From NCBI GenBank assembly GCA_029582165.1, contig CM055880.1, forward strand, positions 1,364,001 through 1,428,000: a DNA stretch of 64,000 nt, written 5' to 3'. The position numbers and the translations under genes were made by a program. Each line of letters starts with the position of its first letter. Positions within the stretch are counted from its first letter, which is position 1. Of the stretch, positions 53,415-64,000 are shown piece after piece. Under the pieces are notes generated by a model that saw nothing but the letters and a program-made list of their open reading frames with translations, was not told where the DNA came from and did no database searches. The stretch is from Portulaca oleracea. Lineage: Eukaryota; Streptophyta; Magnoliopsida; Caryophyllales; Portulacaceae.

Positions 53415-53885
53415 TATATATTATGAAATAAATAAATTTAACAATGGTTGGACGAAATGCATGCAAAACTAATCATATAGAATGGAGGGAGTAATTGCTT
53501 TACCGAGTAAAAGGGCTGAGCGCAGACAACGGGCAAGGGCAGGTCATCATCCCGGCGGCCGGAGGTGGCGGCAAGGGCTCTGAGTGCGACGGTGAAGAGC
53601 TGAGACGACCCGGTTCCGGCGATGATGTGGCGGTCCTCCACCGCGGCATTCCCCACCACGCGGTGGAGCTTTTTCACCACCGCCGTAAACTCCGGCATCT
53701 GGTAGAATACTCCGGTAGGGCTTACGTCAGCGAAGTAGCTCGTCAGTTCAGATGCTTTTATCGTCACCACGCACCTCTCGTCCATGCTCCTCCAAAATGG
53801 ATAGTACATTTTCGGATCACCCCTGCAAAATTTTAAGAATTTTTTGAGAATTGAACTAAATACAAAAAATCTATAATCAAAATTA

Positions 53886-54113
53886 CTACCTCCGTTTTTA
53901 TTTATTTAAGTGTCACTCAGATAATTGTATCAAAACTTTGACTATTAGTATTTTAATTTATATAATGCTACATCAAATATAATTGATAACATTAGATTTG
54001 TAATTAAAATACTATTGACAATGTCTTATATCTTATTTTTTTTATAAAAATATTACGATTAAAAATGGACCTTAAAAAATGTGAATGACAAGATAAAAAA
54101 AATGGAGGAATCA
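53886..54113. mobile_element. Stowaway-like MITE in TAR intron 1
   Basis: Left TACCTCCGTTTTTATTTATT with AAGTGTCACT, right GAATGACAAGATAAAAAAAA with TGGAGGA. Confidence 0.55.
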
Positions 54114-55124
54114 GAGCATGTTTCTTGGGGCCGGGGGTTGCATTTTTATGATCGAAATTGATGATGATTTTAGGACGGTCAAAAATCCGGACTTGGTACA
54201 TTATAGATATGAACAAATTGAAGATCTAACGATCCTCAGAAAAATTCAAGAACATTTTGACTGGGGAAAACCTTCAAAAATAATTTGAATCCGGAAAATC
54301 TATAATGAAAACAGTTTTTAGGGGGGTAGGGTGGATTTTTTTACATTTCAATATAAAATTTAAAATAATTGATTATATCAGTTATAAATATTGGAAAAAA
54401 TGGTTAGGGGGAATGGTTAAATCAAAAAACAAAAAAGAAAATCTGAGAAATCATTTGGATATTTTCCCAAAATTTACGCAAAATGAAACATTCATAGCCA
54501 TGCATGCATGCAAAAGTAACCCAAAACCCAAACCCATCATAAACCATTTTCCATCATTTTTCGAAATTACAAAAACTTCAAAATTAAAAAAAAATCTTTT
54601 ATATATATTCGATTGACATTGCATTCAGAAGATCAAACCCAACCATTCAATTCAAAAATCTATTTGAATAATCAAAACATATCGATCTAGAATAAATTTT
54701 GATGACAGAAGATAAAATGATGAGTATTTGATAAGAAAATTAATATACAAACTGTAAAAAACACAAGAAAATGGATAAGAAAATAACCTATCGAGGTTGA
54801 CAACAACATCATCGTTGATGGAGAGACGTTGAATTCCATTTCCATTGACAACAACATCGCCATTGTTGTTGTCAACAACATGACCATTGTTGCCAACAAC
54901 TCCATTTGCATTTCCATTAGAAACCTCCATATCTCTATAACTTCTCTCTCTAATTCTCTCTCTTTCTCTCTCTAGTTCTCTCTCTAATTCTCTCTCTGTT
55001 GATGGGTTTTTGAGAAATAGGTTGGGAGGGTATATATAGAGAGAGGGACACTGTTGGTTTATCATCTTTTTTATTATTATTATTATAATTTTCCATCTAT
55101 ATAAAAAAGTGAAATGTTTGGAAC

Positions 55125-55360
55125 ATAATCACTCTGTTCCATAATAATTGTCGTAATTTTGATTTTTACAATCTTTAATATCACTTTCTAACTGATAATA
55201 ATAATTGTAATATTATACTTTTATGATAATATTTTTCGTTACTAATCTAATGGTGTTAATTTTATATAACCACTCAATGTATATATTGAGAAATTTATGG
55301 TCAAAATTTGATTGCACCATTTTCAAAGACGACAATTAATATGGAATATAGGGAGTATTT
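55125..55360. mobile_element. Stowaway-like MITE
   Basis: Left ATCACTCTGTTCCATAATAA with TTGTCG, right AGACGACAATTAATATGGAA with TATAGGGAGTA. Confidence 0.6.
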
Positions 55361-55938
55361 TCATTTTCTATATTTTATTTATTTTTATTTCTTTTTCTGA
55401 CCTAATTATTGTTATTTTCATTTTGAATTTTCATTAATTTGTTGGTTTCTTTCTGGCCAGGTGAATCCAACGAGATAGTGATGCATGCATCCTGTGTAAT
55501 TGCTGATTTGTGATCTGTTTCTTCCTCTTTTTTAGAAACCTTTTTTTTCGATTTTTCCCTTAATTATAGTGACTAGGAAAAATAATATCCAAAGGGGATG
55601 ATTTCTGTTTCGTGTTTACATAGAATATCGTGGTACATATTCTAGTGTGAAATATGATTTTAGGTGTTAGTTAATTTAAATATAACATTTTTTTGGTTTC
55701 AAAAAAAAATATAACATGTTTTAAAATTTTTTTGTTAATTGATTTCAAATTATGTGGTTTGGATTAAAACAAATGAAGGCTATCTAGATTATTAATGTAG
55801 AAATTTATGCCACTCTAATTATAACAATTTTTTTAAAAAAATTATTCAATATATTACGTTGTTGGATCAAAACAAAGACAATATTATTAATGCAAAATTT
55901 TTTGTTGTACATCTAAGTAAATAAATCAAGAGGATTTA

Positions 55939-56494
55939 TGGGTTTTTTGCATTTTGGACCCTGAACTTTAGAGGTATTTATATTCTGAACCCTTGGTTTT
56001 TGACATTAAATTTTTAGACCCTAAAGTTTGTAGGCTGAATAAAAAAGGACATTAAAGTTTGTGAGCTGAAGAAAAAGACCCTTGTCTCATTCTTTATTTT
56101 CCTCCCATGTTTGAATTTATCTCCCGATTGACGTCAAACTTCAGGACTATGGTTAAAACTAATATTAAAGCTATAATACACCTCTCTTATTCATGTCGGG
56201 GCTACTTAGACCCCTGAGTACATGGTTTTATGTAACTCCAACATGAATAAAAGATGTTTATTATAACTTTAATATCGATTTTAACCTTAGTGTTAAAGTT
56301 TGATGCCAATCGGGAGAGCAATTCAAACATGGAAAGAAAAAGAAAAACGGAAAACAAACTTTTTTTTCACCTCACAAACTTTAGGGTCCTTTTTTTCAGC
56401 CTACAAACTTTAGGGTCCAAAAAATTAAAGTTGAAAACCAAGGGTTCAGAATATAAATACCCCTAAAATTCGGGATCCAAAATGCAAAAAACCC
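55939..56494. mobile_element. Foldback element with 9-bp target duplication (Mutator-like)
   Basis: GAGGATTTA occurs at 55930-55938 and 56495-56503. Inside, the left end GGGTTTTTTGCATTTTGGAC is mirrored by the right end, and matching continues through GAACCCTTGGTTTT, CCTAAAGTTTGTAGGCTG, CATGTTTGAATT and CTCCCGATTG to near the centre. Arms are about 270 bp each and there is no open frame. A 9-bp duplication and long inverted repeats fit a non-autonomous MULE. Confidence 0.88.
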
Positions 56495-57555
56495 GAGGAT
56501 TTAGCTATAACAATTTTTTTTAAAAAAAAATTATTCATAATTGAACTTGGTCGTTTGAATTAAAACAAATGAAAACCATATTATCAATGTAAAAAAAAAT
56601 TCCATACATCTAAGTATATAAAGTAAGAGATTTAGTTATGTTGTCTTGTACGTACAAGATGTAGTTTTCTTCATTAAATATCTCTATTTTAAATGGGCGT
56701 GGAACTCCAAAACTTATCAATGAGTATGAACATTGTGTACGAATTATGTTTTCTTGTTATAGCATCAAGTAATGGAAGTCGAATCTATTATCGGATAAGT
56801 AAATTCATCGACTTTGATACCGTATTTTATAGTTTTTGTTATCTATCTATCATATCTTTTAATTTAAAAACAAAGTACCTAGACCAAATGTAATATACTA
56901 AATTGCATGCTCATATAACATATTTATTTGATCATTTCTAGGGCATCATTTTGCATTCTTTTGGAGCAGTCACAATCATTTACATTTACATATCCTTCTT
57001 TTTTAGAGCAACTGACCCAACTATTTCACAAAATATATTGTACTCCTTAAAGTAACTACTTAGGTCCACATGGAGATAATGTTTTTCCTTTAAAATTCAT
57101 CAATATTGTTGTAAAATTCTTCGTAAATTTACTAATATTGTTATAAATTTATTATTATATATAAATTTATTAATTTGTTACAAAAATTCATACAATCAAT
57201 AAATTAACCAATTTTGATAGCATGTTGTCTATGGATAATTTTCTTAAGTCCTCGATCCATAGTGTATGATATAATTTATAAACTATTTCTTTTTTTAATC
57301 ACAAAATGTAAACTATTTCATATACACGTATTATTGACATAAGAGCATTCCTCTATAAATATCTTATATAAAAAAAATCAAATTTCCAAAATTTACCTTA
57401 GAAAGAAATCCAAGAGATTTAGTTCTTAATATGCTCAATTAATTAATTGATCTTATTTATGGCAATGTACAAATAATTTACTAATGTTCAACAAATATCT
57501 ACTAGAATTCTAAGAAAAATCTAACCTGCTAACAAAACAATACTAACCTAATTTC

Positions 57556-57557
<2 letters not shown>

Positions 57558-57619
<62 letters not shown>

Positions 57620-57807
57620 GGGAATGGATCACATGAGCATGGGTCTTATATGAGCATGTGAACATTAAAACATTTCATGGATATCAAGTATTATTTTTCA
57701 TGGACATCAAATATCGAACTAGATGTTCAGCATTTATATTTGATGTCCGTTAGAAATGCTTTGATGCTCACATGCTCATATAAGGTCCATGCTCGTATGA
57801 TCCATTC

Positions 57808-57872
<65 letters not shown>
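57558..57872. mobile_element. Hairpin MITE between two (TA)n arrays
   Basis: GGGAATGGATCACATGAGCA (57620) is mirrored by the right end TCGTATGATCCATTCCC (57793-57809), with roughly 95-base arms. (TA)n runs lie at 57558-57617 and 57812-57865. Confidence 0.8.
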
Positions 57873-57874
<2 letters not shown>

Positions 57875-59290
57875 AAATTGATCACATGACCATGACACTT
57901 TGATAAATATGAGAGTATGGATATGATGGGCATCAAGTATTGTTTTAAGGGACACCAAGTTTGGATGGTGAACATCAAGAATTGAAGTCTCCTCGATATT
58001 CATTATGCAAACTTGATGTTTCCTTAAAAAAATATTTGATGTCTTCAAAAACAATATTTGATGTTCATTCATGCTCACATTGCATGCTTACTAAAGTGTC
58101 ATGCTCATTGTTGTTGTACTTTTGGGAGTACGGTTGTCGATCTCAGGGAGTTGTGTTCCAAGCACTCAGAGCGGACCCAAGTGTTTCAAGTTAGGTAGAT
58201 AAGCCACGGATGGTGATTATCGAACGACAAACTACGAAAGCAATAAAGAGATGTTCGGGCAACAAAATCGGTATTCAACAACTAATTAATTTGAACGACC
58301 TAATCTACCAAACAAGCAATTAAGAGCGATCGGTTGCACCATTAAAGCTCGCCAAAGCCCTCTCTCGAGGGTCAAGGGCTAGTCTAACTATTCTAACTAC
58401 CTATTCTCATGGAGTTAGTCTAATTAAACTACAAGAATAGCAACCCTAGACCTAGTTAGAATTCGACTATTCTCATGTCCAAAACCCTAACTATTTTCTC
58501 TACCACACTAGCAAATTAACCTCACCTCTCGGCGTACATCAATTGCCTAAAGAAATATAGATGAACACTCTCTCGAGCATTTCATCGAACACATTGTCGG
58601 CAAAGAGAAAACCTCTAACTATAAGCACGAATTTGGATAGAATAGGCCTAAACAAAATTAATTAGCCATCAAATATATCAATCACAACCCAAACAACACA
58701 AAATTAACAAGAAATTAACATAGGAGAAAATAGAGAGAAAGGGATAGAAGAACTTAGTCTTGAATTGAAGGTGAAGAACGAAATTGTTGAATTCTTGAAC
58801 AAAGACAATCTAATCTCCTTCTTCAATGGAAGTCTAACCCTAGGACTAGAGAGGCTTGGGAGGAAACCTCCCTTCAAGCCTAGAGAGAAACTGAGAAAAA
58901 TGAGAAGAACGTAATATCAAAAATTGTCTTTCTTCTAATTAATAAAACTATTTAAAACAAAAGACTGCAGTTTGGCACGGGTGTCCGTGCCGATTGGCAC
59001 ACCTAGGTGTGCTGATATGGAAATCCCAATTTTGCATTGGCTTCTTTTGCTCCTTATTTCCAATCTTTTTCCTCTATTGCCATCATTATTTGTACTTGAA
59101 TTTGCCTAAAAATAAGACAATTAAACAATCTAGTCTCAATTAGCAAAGATGAAAAAAATCACTATTAAACTTATATTAAATGACTTAGATAAGTTCAATT
59201 AAACAATAAAAACCGAGGTAAAAAGTGGTAAAACCGAGGTTTAACACTCATGTTATCAGTTTCTTATAAAATGAATATCTAACCAATAAT
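57873..59290. mobile_element. TA-linked MITE interrupted by a solo LTR
   Basis: The left half (57873-58108) begins ATTGATCACATGACCATGAC and has GACATCAAG-type blocks. Its right end CATGCTCAT is split by the LTR at 58109-59246 and continues as CTCATGTTATCAG after 59246. Confidence 0.7.
58109..59246. mobile_element. Solo LTR, about 1.14 kb, TG...CA, 5-bp target duplication
   Basis: Begins TGTTGTTGTACTTTTGGGAG and ends GAGGTTTAACA. CTCAT occurs directly before (58104-58108) and after (59247-59251). It has no protein-coding frame and no second LTR nearby. The insertion cuts the right end of a TA-linked MITE, which gives independent support for the borders. Confidence 0.85.
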
Positions 59291-60249
59291 TCAAGACTAA
59301 CTTTGGGGGAGAAAACCCCTCTATAGGAAACAAAAATACAAGTGTTACTTTAACCATTAATTCATGCCAAAATATCAAAAGGATTGTTAAAAGGGGAGGA
59401 ATTTAAGGGCACAAAGCTAAGAGACTTTAGTTGGAGACAGAAAATTTGCATGTTTTTGGCTTCAGTTTCAAAAATTAGTTTCATATATATCCAAAACTAC
59501 CTTCAAATACTATTTTATTTTTATTTTTATTTTTAATTTATTTTTGCATCCTCATTAAAAAAAATATCATTGGTGGAGTTGGTACATTATTATCATGTTC
59601 ATAACAGGATCATGATGGATCATGAATAGATAGATGCATTTAAGAGGAAATCAGTTTCAGTTGGATTTCATAAAACAATGGAAAATTGAGAAAAAGATTT
59701 AAAATTTTAACCCTTTTGTTCCTAAAACAAGCTCAAATGGAGGAAAAGAAAAAGAAAAAGACTATTGATGGGTTGGTGTCCAAGGAAAGGAAGCCAAATA
59801 CAATACTTGCATGGGTAGATTATTCAAGATATTTTTGAGAATTAATTAGCTCATATAGTCCATTAAATATTATTAATATCAAGTATGAATAATTAGTGAA
59901 ATTATTTTTTTAGTACGTTTATCTTGTAGTTAATTACTTATCAAATCGAATAAATACATACAAATTATATATTTATCATTTGTTCATTAATTTCTTACAT
60001 AAAAAACATCAGCAGAATCAAATAACTTTATGAAATGACATTTGTTACTTTTGATCACATATAATTAATTATATATTATAAATTAAATATTTTTTTTTAG
60101 AATTATAAATTAAATATTTATCTGTTACCTACTTACATATTTTGTCGGTTGTTATGCGATAGGTGTCAATTGGAAGTAATTTTGTTGGTTCTATAATTAT
60201 ACATCTGCTTACATTACATTTGTTACCAATAACGAAGTGTTGCGGTCAA

Positions 60250-60503
60250 AAGAGACTGTCTTCTCAAACACTGTTTTTTGAGCATGTGAGTAGGGTTAGA
60301 CTTCGAATATTGTCTGTGAGGATATCAAATATTATTTAGGGGACATCAAGTTTGCATGGATAATTGATGACCCCTTATGTTCACCAACAAAGTTGATGTC
60401 CCCTAAAACGATACTTGATGTCCAAGCTTGTTCATCTGCTCACCAAAATGTCATGTTTACTAATCAGATCTCACACACACGCGTGCGCACACACACATAC
60501 GTG

Positions 60504-60560
<57 letters not shown>
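60250..60560. mobile_element. TA-linked MITE, aged copy, with CA and TA repeats
   Basis: Contains GGGGACATCAAGTTTGCATG and its inverted partner AAGTTGATGTCCCCT, then TCTGCTCACCAAAATGTCAT, CACACACGCGTGCGCACACA and a (TA)n run at about 60506-60560. Confidence 0.7.
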
Positions 60561-60563
<3 letters not shown>

Positions 60564-61736
60564 ATGATTCTTTCAAATTAGAAAAATAATTTGAAAGTGC
60601 TTATCACTAAATTGATAAACCACTATAACTAGCTATATCAAGAATAAACAACCTTTATTTTGTGGTATATCAATTAAATTCAAGGGATAATTGATATAAT
60701 TCTTTTCCTTTTCTCCTTGGGGGCCCTTATTAGGGTGGAAAATTGGTTAGTTAAGATTAAATTGTACTTCTTTATAACAAGCCTAAGCCTTTTCTTTTCC
60801 AATCATTATTGGCCAAAAGGTATACCTAAAATTAGACATATATGTTGCTATCAAAATGAAATTAGACATATATCATTACTATGTTTGTTTGAACCAAAAG
60901 AATTTTTTTTATATATGCTAGTTATATTCTCACATTAAATATATAGAGTCAAACTGTTAGATCCCAAATTAGAAAAAGAATACTAGAATTATGTATGTAT
61001 CTTCTTTCATCATCCAAAGATGCAACTTTTACTCAAATTTGCACCATTTATAAGAAGCAAAAAATGAGAATAGAACATGATCAGACAATCTTGACAATAA
61101 TATTCCCAACATAACTTGTAATGGCTTAGAGTTTAAGCAAGTACTAGTATAAACCTACCATCATCATTAGTTAATTAATTAATCTTGGATTATCATCAAG
61201 TTTAAGTATCTGATTCTGTGAACATAAATACAATTTTTTTTTCTTGAGCAGACATAAATAAGGTGTGTATATTTTCAGTCACCTACAAAATTGCAAAAAT
61301 TAATAATATTTGTCAAACAGAATAAGACAGTCCACCCCGACCATGGATACTATAAATATTTAAATTTAAAAAAAATTAAACTTAATAAATATTGAGTGGG
61401 AGATGAGCATGATTAGCATGTGCTCACTGCATCAGTGGTGGCTATTAATTAATGATTGGGAATTAATAACTTCATATTCAATTGCATGTGCTTTTAATTA
61501 TGCATTTGGACCCTCTCCTTATTCTACAAATTCACAACACAATGCTCGATGGACCTATCAATTCGAGCGGGTGGGTCGGTTTTGGGTTTATTTATATTTT
61601 GGTTTGGAAATCTCGGGCCTAACCTTAAACTTTTGTGCGGTTTTTGGGTCGGGTTATTTTCTCCTTCTCTTTAGACAACTTTAATTCTCAAACAGTAAAC
61701 TGTAAAAAAAAAATATATATTGAAATATATTATACT

Positions 61737-62125
61737 AACTTACAATCTGTTTGGTTATTAGAGGGGGAGGAAAGGGGATGGTATTAGAGGGGGGGAAGCT
61801 GAGGGGAGGTAGGGTAGGGTAGGGGAGAATATCTATTTTTATCTTATTTGGATTATAAGTGGAGGGGAATGAGGAGTAAAAATGGTTAATTGTTATGTTT
61901 AGATTAGAAAAGGGAGGGAAGGAGGGGGAGGGGAGGAAAGTAAAGTAAAACTGCATAATGAGTTCCCCTCCCGCCCGTTAACCCATGGAGGGGAGCAGAT
62001 GTAAATGGCTACCTTCCCCTTCCCTCCTATTTATTTTTCCAAACAAAAGTAAATAAGGTTATTTAATATTTTTCCTCTTTTTTCCCCTCCCTTTCCCTTC
62101 TATAACCCCAATACAAACATAGTAT
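61737..62125. mobile_element. G-rich MITE-like element
   Basis: Left ACAATCTGTTTGGTTATTAG and right AACCCCAATACAAACATAGT are imperfect inverted ends. The interior is GGGAGGGG-rich on the left and CCCTCCC-rich on the right, as in some hAT-type MITEs. Confidence 0.5.
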
Positions 62126-63406
62126 TAGAGATGTATGTCTCATTTAATACAAATTAGGACTTTATGATCCTAAAGAGTCATTTCTGTCAATTTGACTTAT
62201 GGGTCATCATCCATGGTCAATAACCCTAAATTCTGATATAAATAGCCGATGAAGCCCACTTTAAAGCCCATCTCAAATATTGGGCCTACCTCTAGATATC
62301 CAAAGAGAATAAGCCATTCCTATAAGCCCATTATACTTATGGCCCAGATTTCCCCAATAACCTAGAAGATATCATCCTATTTCCTCAGTGGGCTATTCCT
62401 ATAGTTATTGCTAGCAGTTTCATTAGCAATTAGTTGTTAACAATATTGGACCGAGGCCCTTAAGAAATTAGAATGCTTATTTATTTGAAAAACGGTTATA
62501 TTTTTCAGTTTAGATTATAATGGATTAAAGTGAATTTATTCACTAAGTCTCCTTTGTTTGTTTTCTATAAAATATTTTTCAGCTTAGATTGTAATGAACC
62601 GAGACCCTTAAGAAGTTACCATTACCCTTAAGAAATCAGAATGGTTGAAGTTTACCATGAATTTCACATTAAACCCTATGTGACTATGTCTATCAATTGA
62701 AATCAACTTGGGTTAGACGTTGAATGTCCTTTCTTTGTGTTTCTCAATTTTTGGTTCAGTTACGGTGACGTTTGGTTGAATCGGTCAATATCTAAATGTG
62801 GACGAGAACTAATGACCATTACTCGATTTTTATTAGGTCATGTCGGGTAGGACAATTGAGACGAACGTACATTAAAGGTCAAGATTAGGCTCAGACAATA
62901 GAAAAATGAGAAATATTATGTCTGAATATTTCGATCACGTCGGTCAATATTAAGTTCGGACGAAAATCCTATAACCTTACTCAGTTTTTTCTACATCGGA
63001 CAAACTTTTGCTGGCTCTAAATCACAGTTAAAACTTATAGATAGTGTACCCTTTTGGCAATTACCATAGAAGAGTGAATTGAGTGCTACCATATCATACA
63101 AGTCAGGAAATGAATTTTGTATCATACATTGAATAAATTGTCTGTAGCATCTCCTACACAAAGGCCAAAGTTAAGCTTCATAGTAAAATTGATCCACCAT
63201 AGAAGCTAGCTAGCTTCAACTATTCCTATATGCAAAACTAAAAGTCTAGGTTATTTCTTAACCTTCACATAGAATGAATAATTTTGCTGCAGGGATATGA
63301 TTCTTACATTTACATTAGACTCACCCACCAAAGGTTGTCGAAGATCGAACAAAATCAGGAAGAAGAAAAATGAATCTAATTCTAAATGTTGTCGCGAAAA
63401 GAATCG

Positions 63407-63578
63407 TTAACTCTCAAGGGGTTGATGTGCTTGATTTGGTAGTGTTTGTGGCTTCTTCCTAAATACATGCTTTCGACAACGCTCGAAGATGCTGTCGTAG
63501 ATCAGATCGAACTGAACTCCTGCCCTTTCCCTGTTCACTATGAATAGAATGTGGTCTCCTTCTATGATTTTGTAGTAC
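63407..63578 (-). CDS. Last exon of an unidentified gene running past the window end
   Basis: A GCCTAG acceptor precedes GTACTAC at 63578, and the frame then runs 56 codons to TAA (63407-63409). The sequence YYKIIEGDHILFIVNRERAG, followed by VQFDLIYDSIFERCRKHVF, is protein-like, with a basic tail KKPQTLPNQAHQPLES. No ATG suits it as a first exon, and 63579-64000 shows no further exon, so the rest must lie beyond the window. I do not recognise the family. Confidence 0.55.
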
Positions 63579-64000
63579 CTAGGCAAATATATAATCAAAT
63601 ATGAGTCACAATATATGTAACTATGCATGTAAGAAATCGAGATTTAAAAGAACAATAATTGCTAGCGTTCACGCATGGGTCCTGTTTATGCAAGATCTGA
63701 TTAGGAGATTTAGATACAGACGATCTTATTTCAATAGACGTGTATGCTTTCAGTTCCAAGTCTAAACATGAAGCTTTCTAGGGTATTAGATGGTATTTTT
63801 TTTGACAAAATGTGTTGAGCAAGCTCTAAAGAACAACACTTCCAATACGTCGAAAGAGATTTAAGGGGATGTTTGGCTAATCAGCTTTTTGGGTAACTTT
63901 AAGCTTTTTGGATAACTTTTAACTTTTTGACCAATTAGCTAGTTTTTTAGACCCAATTAGCTAGTTTTTAAAAAACTAGTTGATGAAACTTTTTGATGTA
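63579..64000. other. Intron or flank with start of a MITE-like element
   Basis: AT-rich DNA. From about 63868, GGGGATGTTTGGCTAATCAG and repeated AGCTTTTTGG / AATTAGCTAGTTTTT segments resemble the left end of a GTTTGG-type MITE that leaves the window. Confidence 0.45.

Larger units (their letters stand above)
54931..63406. other. About 8.5 kb intergenic, mobile-element rich
   Basis: TAR 5'UTR with GA/CT microsatellite (54945-55000), a Stowaway-like element (55125-55360), a foldback element (55939-56494), TA-linked MITEs (57558-59290, 60250-60560) with a nested solo LTR, and a G-rich MITE (61737-62125). No gene is recognised. Confidence 0.6.

Noticed and set aside
53438..53836. Plus-strand frame opposite TAR exon 2
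   Set aside because: It is antisense to a well-conserved exon and has no supporting splice or family evidence.
57677..58078. Tyr/Ile-repeat open frames in TA-rich DNA
   Set aside because: They are translations of (TA)n microsatellites and MITE ends, with no coding signal.

Overview
The window is nuclear DNA of a flowering plant. It holds intron-rich genes with GT-AG introns, AT-rich intergenic DNA packed with MITEs and LTR fragments, and proteins that match eudicot families closely. A Caryophyllales or amaranth-family origin is possible, but the sequence alone does not settle it. Gene models were built by hand from reading frame, splice sites and remembered family sequences. No search was run.

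Layout: (1) 126-2499 (+), the 3' exons of a peroxisomal-type copper amine oxidase ending in AKL. (2) 5214-7166 (+), an intronless ARMADILLO REPEAT ONLY-type protein. (3) 14765-11471 (-), an F-box/Sel1-repeat protein. (4) 24697-24425 (-), a SIAMESE-related CDK inhibitor. (5) 35753-30610 (-), glutamate:glyoxylate aminotransferase, 13 coding exons plus a likely 5'UTR intron. (6) 39818-43267 (+), ribose-phosphate pyrophosphokinase with an N-terminal extension. (7) 44368-48253 (+), the AP-1 clathrin adaptor mu subunit, 11 exons. (8) 54930-49542 (-), a tryptophan aminotransferase (TAA1/TAR) gene with an apparent frameshift. (9) 63578-63407 (-), the last exon of an unidentified gene that continues past the window.

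The genes do not form one pathway. Their order does echo two Arabidopsis neighbourhoods as I remember them: TAA1/GGT2/F-box around At1g70560-70590, and SMR8/PRS3/AP1M around At1g10690-10730. That suggests an old linkage block later split in Arabidopsis.

The most notable observations are these. The aminotransferase open frame stops 6 residues short of the family length, yet the missing peroxisomal tripeptide SRM and its stop are still in frame just downstream, masked by two stop codons. The TAR gene has two surplus bases at the start of its third exon. PRS3 carries a tandem copy of the 3' part of exon 6 with a destroyed splice donor. Intergenic DNA holds a Cassandra-type TRIM with 5S rRNA-like LTRs, a MITE family tied to (TA)n arrays, a long foldback element with a 9-bp target duplication, and a solo LTR nested inside one of the (TA)n MITEs. 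I found no CRISPR, operon or prokaryote-like system, no rRNA gene and no convincing tRNA gene.
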